DNA of 28,470 nt. It comes from DAOVFN01 sp964607835 (GTDB lineage Archaea > Aenigmatarchaeota > Aenigmatarchaeia > QMZP01). Below the pieces are notes generated by a model. It searched no databases. It worked only from the letters and a program-made list of their open reading frames with translations, and was not told the origin of the DNA. Positions 1 to 6,707 of the stretch are shown piece after piece. Numbering within the stretch: the first letter of the stretch is position 1; each line of letters begins with the position of its first letter. The translations under genes were made by a program, and so were the position numbers. The stretch spans positions 1 through 28,470 of the forward strand of contig CAZSLL010000016.1 in NCBI GenBank assembly GCA_964607835.1, given 5' to 3'.

Positions 1-438
1 CCAGAGCAGGCCCCAGAGCAGGGGAAAGCATTCCACCAGGCTCATCTCGGCCTGGAGGGGGCCGGTCTCGACATACCAGAGGACATGCTGGAGATGGTGA
101 GGCAGCTCTACAACCAGAACATCAACACAATGCCCCAGGTAAGGGACCTCCTGGCAAACGACAGGATAAACTTCTACATAGAGGACCTCGGTTGCGCGGG
201 AATCGTGAACGTGGACGGGTACATGGAGTCCATACAGCCAGGGTGCCTGGAGGACCCCACACTGAACATGAGGACTGACATGGCCACACTGAACAGCATA
301 ATCATGGGCTCACTGTCGCCCTCGGACGCCCTGAGGGAGGGCAGGATAACCATGGAGGGCGTGGGCTTTCTCAACTGGCTCAGGTTCTCTTTCTCCGGGT
401 TCCTTTTCGGGATTGCGTCCGCATTGGGCCTTGCCTGA
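1..438 (+). CDS. C-terminal part of an SCP2-like (sterol carrier protein 2 fold) protein, 5' truncated
   Basis: The frame is open from base 1, so the gene starts outside the window; 145 codons and a TGA are visible. The last ~60 residues have the SCP2 pattern: a strand ending DPTLNMRTDMATL, a helix, then LSPSDALREGRITMEG, which matches the family's 'G.l.p..A...G.i...G' signature, and a hydrophobic tail helix. The visible N-terminal part begins with a Pro/Glu/Gln-rich stretch (PEQAPEQG), probably a linker. SCP2 domains bind lipids or other hydrophobic ligands; the ligand here is unknown. The middle region (about residues 30-75) is not recognised. The family call rests on motif resemblance only. 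Confidence 0.55.
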   Translation, partial: PEQAPEQGKAFHQAHLGLEGAGLDIPEDMLEMVRQLYNQNINTMPQVRDLLANDRINFYIEDLGCAGIVNVDGYMESIQPGCLEDPTLNMRTDMATLNSIIMGSLSPSDALREGRITMEGVGFLNWLRFSFSGFLFGIASALGLA

Positions 439-480
439 AGGGCGCCCAAGCTTTTTAACCCGGGCATTTGATAATTCTCT

Positions 481-927
481 ATGGAAATCAGGTATCTTGG
501 CATCGCTGTGATGGCACTGAGCCTTCTCATGGCGTACACTGTCTACAGCATCAGCTCTGGTCTTATATCATCCATTGACATGAGCGATTCATGCTCATCA
601 GTGTCGACATGCCCGCACGTGACAGCTCTCAACCAGTCGTATGTGGGGTACATTGGCTCGGCTATCATGTTCATCATCGGTCTCATGATATTCCTTAAGG
701 CAGGGCCCTCCAGCAGGAGGAGGCCGGAGCCCGGGAACCTCCAGCCTGATGAGAAGAAGGTATACGGATTGATACAGGATGCGGGGGGAATGATATTCCA
801 GAGCGAGCTCGTTGAGAAGAGCGGCTTCCCCAAGGCCAGGGTCACCAGGCTCCTGGACAGGCTGGAGTCAAAGGATGTCCTGGAGAGGAGAAGGAGGGGC
901 ATGACAAACGCTGTCATGCTCAAATGA
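481..927 (+). CDS. Membrane-anchored winged-helix transcriptional regulator
   Basis: 148 aa. Residues ~5-30 and ~58-75 are two hydrophobic membrane segments flanking a short loop with three Cys (CSSVSTCPH). A charged linker (SSRRRPEPGN) follows, then a C-terminal winged helix from about residue 88: LQPDEKKVYGLIQDAGG, a recognition-helix region SELVEKSGFPKARVTRLLDRLE, and a wing rich in Arg (LERRRRG). This layout is common in archaeal membrane-tethered MarR/TrmB-like regulators. The start is supported by a TATA-like CTTTTTAA about 28 nt upstream, giving a leaderless transcript. The gene stops inside a palindrome that precedes the Cys-rich peptide gene, so that neighbour is the obvious candidate target. 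The Cys-containing extracytoplasmic loop could sense redox state or metal (inference). Confidence 0.75.
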   Translation: MEIRYLGIAVMALSLLMAYTVYSISSGLISSIDMSDSCSSVSTCPHVTALNQSYVGYIGSAIMFIIGLMIFLKAGPSSRRRPEPGNLQPDEKKVYGLIQDAGGMIFQSELVEKSGFPKARVTRLLDRLESKDVLERRRRGMTNAVMLK

Positions 928-938
928 AACCAGTTTCA
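925..938. promoter_or_regulatory. Operator-like inverted repeat upstream of the Cys-rich peptide gene
   Basis: TGAAAC-CA-GTTTCA is a perfect 6-bp inverted repeat with a 2-nt spacer. It overlaps the stop codon of the winged-helix gene and ends about 8 bp before the TATA-like GGTATATG at 946-953. A further half site, GTTTCACC, recurs at 957-964, 24 bp after the first (933-940), just downstream of TATA. Position around a core promoter suggests a repressor site. There is no T-run after it, so an intrinsic terminator is less likely. Confidence 0.45.
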
Positions 939-975
939 CCCACCATGGTATATGCTGTTTCACCTTATTCTGGGT

Positions 976-1200
976 ATGAGAGCGAGAATCTCCATCGCTG
1001 CTGCGCTCTCAGTGCTCGCCGTGCTTTCGGTGTTCGTCCTCACGGGCACCCCGACAACGAGCGCTGACACAGCGCAGGAAACCTCCGAAGAGCCCGGACC
1101 CGAGCCAAGCTATGAGACATGCGGAGGCCCACAGGGCTGCGTCTCGGGCTGCGGCTGCGGGTGCGGAGGCAACCCGACTTTTTGCGGCTGTGGGGGGTAA
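976..1200 (+). CDS. Small secreted Cys/Gly-rich peptide
   Basis: 74 aa. Residues 1-30 form a signal peptide: basic start (MRAR), long hydrophobic core, then small residues. A Glu/Pro-rich linker follows. The last 26 residues hold seven Cys among many Gly: C-GGPQG-C-VSG-C-G-C-G-C-GGNPTF-C-G-C-GG. This could bind metal, be disulfide bonded outside the cell, or be a modified peptide. An ATG at 952 lies inside the TATA-like box (946-953); the ATG at 976 sits ~26 nt downstream of that box and fits a leaderless start, so I prefer it. The preceding gene is a membrane-anchored regulator 48 bp away, with an operator-like palindrome between. Function is not recognised. Confidence 0.6.
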   Translation: MRARISIAAALSVLAVLSVFVLTGTPTTSADTAQETSEEPGPEPSYETCGGPQGCVSGCGCGCGGNPTFCGCGG

Positions 1201-1259
1201 TCCCCCCTGCCCGCATTTTTTATCCAAACTAATAAAACGCTTTGCGGAAAGAATTTTTC

Positions 1260-1496
1260 ATGACAATGAAAACCAGGCTCCTTGGTGTCGCGAATCCGAG
1301 CGAAGGAAAGGCTGTGCTCGTTTACAGGTTCAGCCCCGGGGTCGTTGCTGTGCCTGAGGAGCAGGCGCGATTCAGCACGAACGGGTACCACCCCGGGTTC
1401 AGCTTCAGGGGGAGTGACTACTGCTACTTGGCCGAGAACGCTATGATGAGCGATATCGGTCCGACCATTCTTTACAGGGAAATCAATATTGGCTGA
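1260..1496 (+). CDS. Small hypothetical protein
   Basis: 78 aa from the ATG at 1260 (an in-frame TTG at 1242 is less likely). The sequence has no membrane segment; it is a mixed, beta-rich small protein (LLGVANPSEGKAVLVYRFSPG...) with a C-terminal LYREINIG. A T-run with a TATA-like TTTTTAT lies at about 1215-1222, between it and the Cys-rich peptide gene, and could act as terminator for one gene and promoter for the next. It is convergent with the PspC gene, 4 bp apart. No family recognised. Confidence 0.5.
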   Translation: MTMKTRLLGVANPSEGKAVLVYRFSPGVVAVPEEQARFSTNGYHPGFSFRGSDYCYLAENAMMSDIGPTILYREINIG

Positions 1497-1500
1497 GGGC

Positions 1501-2475
1501 TCAGTCGTCCCACTTGTGCCTGGGGTTGCGAGGGATTATTATCCAGGCTATTATGTAGGCCAGGATTCCTGCGCCCCACGCAAGGGTGCCTATCACCCAC
1601 AGGAGCCTTATGAGAACTGGGTCAACGTCCAGGTACTCCCCTATGCCCCCGCACACTCCGCCCAGGAGCTTGTCCCTTCCTGACCTGTAGAGCCTCCTGG
1701 GACCGGCTCGGGAAGGCACGGTATTTTCGGATTTCCTTCCAGGCATGCACACCTCCGTCGTGACCGGCAATCGGCCCGTGAGAATCCTCAGCATGAATAC
1801 GAGATATGAGAGGAAAACGAGGAATGAGAACACTCCCGGGAGGTTGGCCTGAAAAAGGGCAGTGGCTGAGGTGATAAGGGAGATTCCAAGGGATAGGTTG
1901 GCTATGTCAAGTACCCTGGCAGCCACCCAAAAGGCGGCAGTGACACCAAGGGCTGTGACGAAGGGGGAGAAGGGAAGGTAGGCTGCCCTTCTGGTCTTTG
2001 AGATATAGGATGAATAGCTGAAGAAGAGCATGAGCACGAAGAACAGGGAGAGATAGTTGTGCAGGAAGAGACCGAGCCTGAAGACAAAGGTGCTCGCCAG
2101 TATCGTGTTTGCGAGACCGAGAAGCCAGAGCATCACCGCTAAGAATAATATCCCTGCCAGGCTCGATATGAGCGGGCCAGCAGGGCCGAAGGCGCTCCTG
2201 TACCAGCTGTCCAGGCTGCATCCCTTCTCGTCAGCCTTCCTTCCCAGGGACTCGACCTCCTGGCTGAAGTGCCCGAACCTCGCCTCGAGCTCCTTCTCAT
2301 CCATATGGCCCGAAGAACTCTTCTGAGTGGCTTTCTTACTTTGGGGCTTCCTGGGAATCCTGCTTCCTTTCTTTGGCTTTGCTGGGGCCTCCTTCCGGGA
2401 GTCCCTGGATTCGCTCTTCTTCTTCAAAGGGGCCCTAGCATGATTTCCCTTTCGGGGTGGCTTCTTATCGGGCAT
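1501..2475 (-). CDS. PspC-domain membrane protein with Lys-rich N-terminal tail
   Basis: 324 aa. Residues 1-57 are very rich in Lys/Arg/Pro/Ser and look disordered. A short helical region follows, then about four membrane segments (roughly residues 95-245: LISSLAGILFLAVMLWLLG, LSLFFVLMLFF, FVTALGVTAAFWVAARV, FSFLVFLSYLVFML). The last 60 residues are a PspC domain (PF04024): RLYRSGRDKLLGGVCGGIGEYL, then VDPVLIRLLWVI and a final hydrophobic helix ending IIAWIIIPR. PspC domains act in envelope-stress responses in bacteria; in archaea the role is open. It lies 38 bp downstream of the OB-fold gene, with a TTAAG TATA-like element ~25 nt before the ATG suggesting its own promoter. Confidence 0.8.
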   Translation of the reverse strand: MPDKKPPRKGNHARAPLKKKSESRDSRKEAPAKPKKGSRIPRKPQSKKATQKSSSGHMDEKELEARFGHFSQEVESLGRKADEKGCSLDSWYRSAFGPAGPLISSLAGILFLAVMLWLLGLANTILASTFVFRLGLFLHNYLSLFFVLMLFFSYSSYISKTRRAAYLPFSPFVTALGVTAAFWVAARVLDIANLSLGISLITSATALFQANLPGVFSFLVFLSYLVFMLRILTGRLPVTTEVCMPGRKSENTVPSRAGPRRLYRSGRDKLLGGVCGGIGEYLDVDPVLIRLLWVIGTLAWGAGILAYIIAWIIIPRNPRHKWDD

Positions 2476-2513
2476 GAATATATATTGGATAAGGGGGGCT
2501 TAAGTAGCTCCTT

Positions 2514-2936
2514 TCATGAAACAATGTTCACGCCGGAGCACTGTGAATATACCTCTATCTCATTGTAGTATTTCTGTAGCCTTCCTGTAACGAAAACCTC
2601 GTCACCCTTTTGCAGGTCCAGCGAGCCGGAGGCCTGGAGGCAGAAAACCTTGACTTCCCTGCTGCCGTCTGTGAGGTAGAACTGCTGGTATGTGCTCCCG
2701 CTTTCCGAGAGGAAGTCATCCTTTAAACCGGATACCTCTCCTGAAAGTGAAACATATCTGCCCAGGGGCATCTCCCGGAGAAGCTCAGTGACGTTGGACA
2801 GCTCCAGGACCGGGTAATGGCTCTCGAAGGGGTCATCCAGTCTGTAGGAGGAGAGCTCGCCTGATATGGCTGCTATCGTGAGGACCAGGCTCACCAGTAT
2901 GGCAAGCATCAGGAACCGCAGAAGCCCCTCGTCCAT
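2514..2936 (-). CDS. Membrane-tethered OB-fold protein
   Basis: 140 aa. Residues ~6-26 are one hydrophobic segment (LRFLMLAILVSLVLTIAAI), a signal anchor. From ~residue 45 it is an OB-fold of the tRNA_anti/nucleic-acid-binding type: GRYVSLSGEVSGL, FYLTDGSREVKVFCL, LQKGDEVFVTGRLQKYYNEIEVY. The fold would face outside the membrane or the cytosol depending on topology, which cannot be settled here. Its ATG overlaps the stop of the YdjM-like gene in a TAATG junction, so the two are translationally coupled. Known relatives pair an OB fold with a membrane anchor without a settled function. Confidence 0.65.
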   Translation of the reverse strand: MDEGLLRFLMLAILVSLVLTIAAISGELSSYRLDDPFESHYPVLELSNVTELLREMPLGRYVSLSGEVSGLKDDFLSESGSTYQQFYLTDGSREVKVFCLQASGSLDLQKGDEVFVTGRLQKYYNEIEVYSQCSGVNIVS

Positions 2937-3415
2937 TAGTCACCTCCTTCGGCCCGGGCACTGGAGCCATTTGGCTCCAGGCGCACACCAAAGGCCCTGT
3001 GAACCCAGCTCTGGAATGTGGGGTGGATGTAGAGTATGATGGCCCCCAGGGAGGCGAGTATGATTCCGAGGTTGGCCCAGAGGCTGGAGTAGGGCGCGAG
3101 GTTGAGGGTGAAGAAAACCGGGAGGGGATAGAGTAGCATAATCCCTGCAGGGGTTATGGCGTCAAGGAGGAGGTGGGAGAGGAAACCCGTGCCAAAGGAG
3201 AATGAGAGCGAGCTGCCAAAGGCCAGGAAGAGGAAGACCACGCACACCATCATGAAGAATGGGGTGTGCACTATGCCCCTGTGCTCCAGGGGGAAACCGT
3301 AGTCAAGAAGAACATCGAGGTCCGCTATGGTCCCGCCTATGACGGCAGGGAGCCTGGGAATCCTGAGCAGGTAGGCCACTGCGAGGGAGAAGAAGAGGTG
3401 GGTCGGGGAGAGCAT
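2936..3415 (-). CDS. YdjM-like (DUF457) membrane-bound putative metal-dependent hydrolase
   Basis: 159 aa with about four hydrophobic segments. It starts MLSPTHLFFSLAVAYLL and carries the family's conserved polar residues: GGTIADLDVLLDY, the HRGIVHTP motif, and GFLSHLLLDAITPAGIMLLYP, the His/Asp pattern of the YdjM/LexA-binding membrane hydrolase family (PF04307). The C-terminal ~25 residues are soluble. It is first in a two-gene unit with the OB-fold gene (stop and start share one base). Substrate unknown. Confidence 0.75.
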   Translation of the reverse strand: MLSPTHLFFSLAVAYLLRIPRLPAVIGGTIADLDVLLDYGFPLEHRGIVHTPFFMMVCVVFLFLAFGSSLSFSFGTGFLSHLLLDAITPAGIMLLYPLPVFFTLNLAPYSSLWANLGIILASLGAIILYIHPTFQSWVHRAFGVRLEPNGSSARAEGGD

Positions 3416-3451
3416 GCACTCACCTTTATGGTGGTGACGGGAAGGCTTTAA

Positions 3452-3667
3452 TCATTGCCTTCTTTTCCTGACCCATCTCCCGTCACTCTTCTCATATGTG
3501 CGCTTCACAGCCGCCCAGGCCACCTTCATGGAGCGGGCCTCCTGGTCTGCCGTGCCTGCATAGCGCTCGTAGGCGCTGTTGAAGGCCTTCCTGAATATGC
3601 TCTGGGCCTTGTCAGGGAGGCTGTTCCTCACCGGGGCAGGGAGCTCAGAGTTCCTGGAGTAGGGCAT
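3452..3667 (-). CDS. ChaB-family protein
   Basis: 71 aa, close to the usual ChaB length (~60-76 aa). It shows the family pattern throughout: MPYSRNSELPAPVRNSLP, then AQSIFRKAFNSAYERY, and KVAWAAVKRTYEKSDGRWVRK. ChaB was named as a cation transport regulator in Escherichia coli, but its biochemical role is unsettled; related small proteins also occur in mobile elements and viruses. A TATA-like run (plus strand TAAAAAAT, 3690-3697) lies 23-30 nt upstream of the ATG, and an ATAAC-N3-GTTAT palindrome lies 15 bp above that, linking it to the phosphoesterase and HTH genes. Confidence 0.85.
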   Translation of the reverse strand: MPYSRNSELPAPVRNSLPDKAQSIFRKAFNSAYERYAGTADQEARSMKVAWAAVKRTYEKSDGRWVRKRRQ

Positions 3668-3711
3668 GCTCTATTCTTGGAGAGGTGGGTAAAAAATGTG
3701 TGAGGACGGGC

Positions 3712-3724
3712 ATAACGGTGTTAT
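3712..3724. promoter_or_regulatory. Palindromic operator-like site, copy 1 (ChaB promoter)
   Basis: ATAACGGTGTTAT, that is ATAAC-N3-GTTAT, a perfect 5-bp inverted repeat. It is identical to the site at 4694-4706 and one base from the site at 4662-4674. It lies 15 bp upstream of the probable TATA box of the ChaB gene (minus strand), in the gap between ChaB and the phosphoesterase. Confidence 0.55.
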
Positions 3725-3789
3725 ATCTGGCTGAGCAACAAGGAAACGGGAGGAGAAGCAAAAGCGTAGAATGGAAAGAACAAGCACTA

Positions 3790-4587
3790 CTACTTGTAAT
3801 TGACAAAAGCAAGATGCGGGTATTTCCCTGCATTAACCGGGTCAATTTCTGCTGCATCCGGGCCGGTGTCTATCCTTGCCAGGCAGTTTTCGAAAAGGGC
3901 TCCAGTGGTTATGGTGTGCTGCCTGCCATATTTAAGCCTGAAACCGTTTCCCTCTTCCTCGTTTGGCTCGTATGTCACGATTCCCTTCTCAGGGTCATTG
4001 TAGGTGTATGACGGGTGATGGTCGTGGCTCCTTACCATCAGGGTGTGGCCCTTATCTTTCATGGTCCTGAAATTCTTTGCATGGTCGTCCTCAGACCTGA
4101 GCCTAACCCAGAGGTTCTTCAGGCCCTTTGGGCCACCGGCAAGGCTATGAAGGTCGCCATCATACCCTCCATGAACCAGGATGCCATCATATTCATTCCC
4201 GTGTTTTTCACTATCAAGATTGAAACAGTATCTGTGCGGGGCAGTTCCGGACTTCCCGGAAAACACAAGCTCCTCCAAGAATTCCCTTGCAAGAGGGTCT
4301 CTCATTAGCTCCCTGTGGAGCTCGTCTATGGTCTTGTCCTGCATGTCAAGGGCACCTGAGTAAATCGACAGGTTTTTGAGAACAGCATGGTCATGGTTTC
4401 CCGGAACAGTGAGGACTTGGGTCCCATTTTTCCTTAGGTCATTCTCTATCTCCATGAACTGGCGGATGCTCCTGACCTGGTCGAAATCACCAGTACAAAG
4501 GACAACATCAAAGCCTTCATCTAGTATGGACTGACCCATTCCTTCCAGGTCTGTGCCGTGAATGTCACCGAACATCAGATATTTCAT
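3790..4587 (-). CDS. Calcineurin-like metallophosphoesterase
   Basis: 265 aa. The dinuclear-metal motifs are in order: GDIHG (D8, H10), GDFD (D34, the GDxxD position), GNHDH (N64-H67), VHGG (H139) and RSHDHH (H188, H190, where the family usually has GHTH). It is therefore probably an active phosphodiesterase/phosphatase. Substrate cannot be inferred; the size and the SHDHH ending fit the YfcE/protein-phosphatase-like branch loosely. Start: SD AGGTGGTG directly before the ATG. The promoter is TATATAAAG (4627-4635, read on minus), giving a leader of ~16 nt, and a palindrome related to that of the divergent HTH gene lies 27 bp above it. Confidence 0.85.
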   Translation of the reverse strand: MKYLMFGDIHGTDLEGMGQSILDEGFDVVLCTGDFDQVRSIRQFMEIENDLRKNGTQVLTVPGNHDHAVLKNLSIYSGALDMQDKTIDELHRELMRDPLAREFLEELVFSGKSGTAPHRYCFNLDSEKHGNEYDGILVHGGYDGDLHSLAGGPKGLKNLWVRLRSEDDHAKNFRTMKDKGHTLMVRSHDHHPSYTYNDPEKGIVTYEPNEEEGNGFRLKYGRQHTITTGALFENCLARIDTGPDAAEIDPVNAGKYPHLAFVNYK

Positions 4588-4661
4588 AACACCACCTTTG
4601 TTACTATTTTATAGTGACATAGAGGGTATATAAAGCTTTTGGTTTGCCGGGGTTTGTTGGT

Positions 4662-4674
4662 ATAAAGGTGTTAT
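4662..4674. promoter_or_regulatory. Palindromic operator-like site, copy 2 (phosphoesterase promoter)
   Basis: ATAAAGGTGTTAT, differing by one base from ATAACGGTGTTAT. It starts exactly 32 bp before copy 3 (about three helical turns) and lies 27 bp upstream of the phosphoesterase TATA box on the minus strand. The pair 4662/4694 sits between two divergent genes. Confidence 0.45.
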
Positions 4675-4693
4675 ATTGGCTCATTGGCCCGAC

Positions 4694-4706
4694 ATAACGG
4701 TGTTAT
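4694..4706. promoter_or_regulatory. Palindromic operator-like site, copy 3 (HTH regulator promoter)
   Basis: ATAACGGTGTTAT, identical to copy 1. It directly abuts the upstream edge of the TATA box ATTTATAAAT (4707-4716) of the HTH gene, where archaeal BRE and TFB contacts fall. Binding there would be expected to block initiation, which fits autorepression by the regulator just downstream (inference). Confidence 0.55.
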
Positions 4707-4751
4707 ATTTATAAATCCGCTCTCCAATTCTATTCCTGTAGAAGTGATTTC

Positions 4752-5129
4752 ATGAAGCCCGTATGCGAGGTCATGGTGATGGAGGTTCTCCCTGGCATAA
4801 GGGCCATGGTGGCCAGGAAGCTCGTGGAGAAGCACGGCCTCTCCCAGAAGCGGGCAGCTGAGAAGCTGGGGACCTCCCAGCCCGCCATATCACAGTACAA
4901 GAGGGAGATAAGGGGCTCCAGGTTCAGGGCGCTGGAATCAAGCCCCATGCTCCTGGAAATGATTGATTCCATCGCCGAGAAGACTGCTACAGGAAAGCTA
5001 GACCACGACGAGATAAGCACTGAGTTCTGCTCCATCTGCAATTTCATGAAGAAGCAGGGCATCCTTTGTGAGTTCCACAGGAGGATGTACCCCTCTCTGG
5101 AGAACTGCACTGTCTGCATGGACGGCTAG
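4752..5129 (+). CDS. HTH transcriptional regulator with C-terminal Cys/His cluster (COG2522-like)
   Basis: 125 aa. Residues ~17-52 form an XRE-type helix-turn-helix (LVEKHGLSQKRAAEKLG, TSQPAISQYKR). The C-terminal third has six likely metal or Fe-S ligands: C93-x2-C96, C106-x2-H109 and C119-x2-C122. This is the layout of the archaeal 'predicted transcriptional regulator' COG2522 group. Start: SD AAGTGAT before the ATG, TATA at 4707-4716. Three matching palindromes lie at this gene, the divergent phosphoesterase and ChaB, and the regulator is the natural candidate to bind them. It is convergent with a ZIP metal transporter, so metal sensing is a reasonable but unproven idea. Confidence 0.8.
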   Translation: MKPVCEVMVMEVLPGIRAMVARKLVEKHGLSQKRAAEKLGTSQPAISQYKREIRGSRFRALESSPMLLEMIDSIAEKTATGKLDHDEISTEFCSICNFMKKQGILCEFHRRMYPSLENCTVCMDG

Positions 5130-5130
5130 G

Positions 5131-5136
5131 TTTTTT
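5131..5136 (+). terminator. Oligo-T terminator of the HTH gene
   Basis: A T6 run begins two bases after the TAG of the HTH gene, in the 36-bp gap before the convergent ZIP gene. Archaeal RNA polymerase terminates at such T-runs. No hairpin precedes it. Confidence 0.35.
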
Positions 5137-5165
5137 GGCATTTCCCGCTCTGGGCATTTCCAATT

Positions 5166-5915
5166 CTACAGAAGAGTGAGCGCGTACATTATCCCCATTC
5201 CTGCCATGATAACCAGGAGCTGGATTATCGCGGTGCCCCTGAAGGTGTCGCAGGATGACTTCTTGTGGAGCTCGGGCACCAGGTCCGTAAGTGCGATGTA
5301 TATGAAACCGCCGGCAGCGAATCCCAGCAGGAAGGTGACAGAGCCCATTATGAAGGAGCTCGCCAGGATAGCGAAGGCCGCACCGAAGACGGCCGAAAGA
5401 GCGGTTATGAAGTTGTAGGCGATTGCCTTCTTCCTCGTGAAGCCTCCGTGTATGAGGACCCCGAAGTCGCCAATCTCCTGTGGTATCTCGTGGAGCATGA
5501 CCGCGACGGTGGTGGCCATGCCAACGGGAATACTGGCAAGGTACCCGGCTGCGATGATGAGCCCGTCTATGAAGTTGTGGACCATGTCCCCGAAGAGGTT
5601 CATGTAGGCAAAGCTGTGGGGATGGCCCTCGCCAACCGGGTGGTGGCAGTGCCTCCAGTGTATGACCTTCTCGAGCGTGAACGACATCACAATCCCCAGA
5701 AGGACCGCAAAGGACAGCTCAGAAGTGAACCCGGCCTCGGCAGCCTCGGGAATCAGGTGAATAAACGCGCCGCCGAGCATGGTGCCGGCAGAGAAGCTAA
5801 CCATGTATATCAGCATCTTCCTCAGGAGGCTGTCCTTGAGGGACAGGGTGCCTATGCCTATCAGGGATATCAGGCTGACCAGAAAAACGCTCGCGAATAT
5901 CTCAAGGACTGCCAT
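5166..5915 (-). CDS. ZIP-family divalent metal transporter
   Basis: 249 aa with about eight hydrophobic segments. The metal-binding helices are clear: HNFIDGLIIAAGY (TM4) and HEIPQEIGDFGVLIHGG (TM5), the signature of ZIP transporters. The TM3-TM4 loop is His-rich (HWRHCHHPVGEGHPH), as usual for zinc or iron ZIPs. It would move Zn2+ or Fe2+ into the cytosol. The HEIPQE form is typical of the GufA/ZIP-like prokaryotic branch. It shares a single TATA element at 5936-5944 with the divergent ABC ATPase gene; its ATG lies ~21-29 nt from it, so the transcript is leaderless. Confidence 0.9.
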   Translation of the reverse strand: MAVLEIFASVFLVSLISLIGIGTLSLKDSLLRKMLIYMVSFSAGTMLGGAFIHLIPEAAEAGFTSELSFAVLLGIVMSFTLEKVIHWRHCHHPVGEGHPHSFAYMNLFGDMVHNFIDGLIIAAGYLASIPVGMATTVAVMLHEIPQEIGDFGVLIHGGFTRKKAIAYNFITALSAVFGAAFAILASSFIMGSVTFLLGFAAGGFIYIALTDLVPELHKKSSCDTFRGTAIIQLLVIMAGMGIMYALTLL

Positions 5916-5935
5916 GATTATCTTTCGCTAATCTG

Positions 5936-5944
5936 CTATAAATA
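5936..5944. promoter_or_regulatory. Shared TATA box between divergent ZIP and ABC genes
   Basis: CTATAAATA reads as TATA in the plus direction and as TATTTATAG in the minus direction. The plus gene starts at 5973 (29 nt on) and the minus gene at 5915 (21 nt on). No second TATA is visible in the 57-bp gap. Confidence 0.5.
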
Positions 5945-5972
5945 TGCGGGAATACAATACTCTCATGAGAGC

Positions 5973-6656
5973 ATGAGGTCAAAGCACATCATAGAGGCCA
6001 GAAAGATAACCAAGTGCTACGGAGAGGTCGGTGAGTGCGAGATAACTGTCCTAAAGGGAGTTGATGTCGATGTCAGGAAGGGGGAATTCGTGGCCATAAT
6101 GGGCCCCTCGGGCTCGGGCAAGACCACCCTCCTCGACATCGTGGGGGGCCTCCTCAGGCCAACATCAGGGGAGGTGCTGGTGGACGGGGAGAGCCTGAAC
6201 GGGCTCTCTGACAGCAGGCTGGCCAGGATAAGGGGAAGGAAGATGGGATTCATATTCCAGCAGTACAACCTCATTCCCAGCCTCACGGCAACAGAGAACG
6301 TGGAGCTCTCCATGCGCGTCAACGGAAAGGCGAGGGACCCGTCAAGGGAGAGGGCCATCAAGCTCCTGAAGATGGTGGGCCTGGGTCACAGGACCGATAA
6401 CAAGCCCAGCCAGCTATCAGGAGGGGAGCAGCAGAGGGTGGCCATAAGCAGGGCGCTTTCAAACAGCCCTGAGATTATCCTGGGTGACGAGCCCACGGGC
6501 AACCTTGACACAAAGACTGGGTTCATGATACTTGACATACTCAGGGACCTCAACAAGAAGGAGGGCTACACCATTGTGGTGGTGACCCATGACCACAGGA
6601 TAGGCAAGTACGCAGACCGCATAATCCACATGATAGACGGCAGGATAAAGGCTTAG
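5973..6656 (+). CDS. ABC transporter ATP-binding protein, LolD/MacB-type
   Basis: 227 aa. Walker A GPSGSGKT (44-51), Q-loop FQQYNL (Q96), signature LSGGEQQRVAISRAL (148-162), Walker B IILGDEP (168-174), D-loop GNLD and switch THD (H206) are all intact. GPSGSGKTTLLDIVGGLLRPTSG and DEPTGNLD are typical of the LolD/MacB/FtsE class, which pairs with FtsX-like permeases. The frame is open far upstream, but the protein starts at the ATG at 5973, just after the shared TATA box; upstream codons lie antisense to the ZIP gene. No permease gene is next to it; the following gene is a surface CARDB-like protein. Confidence 0.88.
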   Translation: MRSKHIIEARKITKCYGEVGECEITVLKGVDVDVRKGEFVAIMGPSGSGKTTLLDIVGGLLRPTSGEVLVDGESLNGLSDSRLARIRGRKMGFIFQQYNLIPSLTATENVELSMRVNGKARDPSRERAIKLLKMVGLGHRTDNKPSQLSGGEQQRVAISRALSNSPEIILGDEPTGNLDTKTGFMILDILRDLNKKEGYTIVVVTHDHRIGKYADRIIHMIDGRIKA

Positions 6657-6707
6657 CTGGCATATTAATATGGTCCTGCACAATAATAACATGAAAAGGT
6701 GTTTCGC

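Noticed and set aside
4586..4604. Fourth copy of the ATAAC...GTTAT palindrome at the phosphoesterase start
   Set aside because: ATAACACC here is the complement of the SD and start codon (GGTGGTGTTATG), and the second half is mispositioned.
5780..5800. Partial match to the leader-repeat spacer inside the ZIP gene
   Set aside because: Only short matches around GGTGC...GAAGC within conserved coding sequence; chance resemblance.
5265..5972. Long N-terminal extension of the ABC ATPase
   Set aside because: It is antisense to the ZIP gene with non-protein-like composition; the TATA box lies at 5936-5944, so translation starts at 5973.
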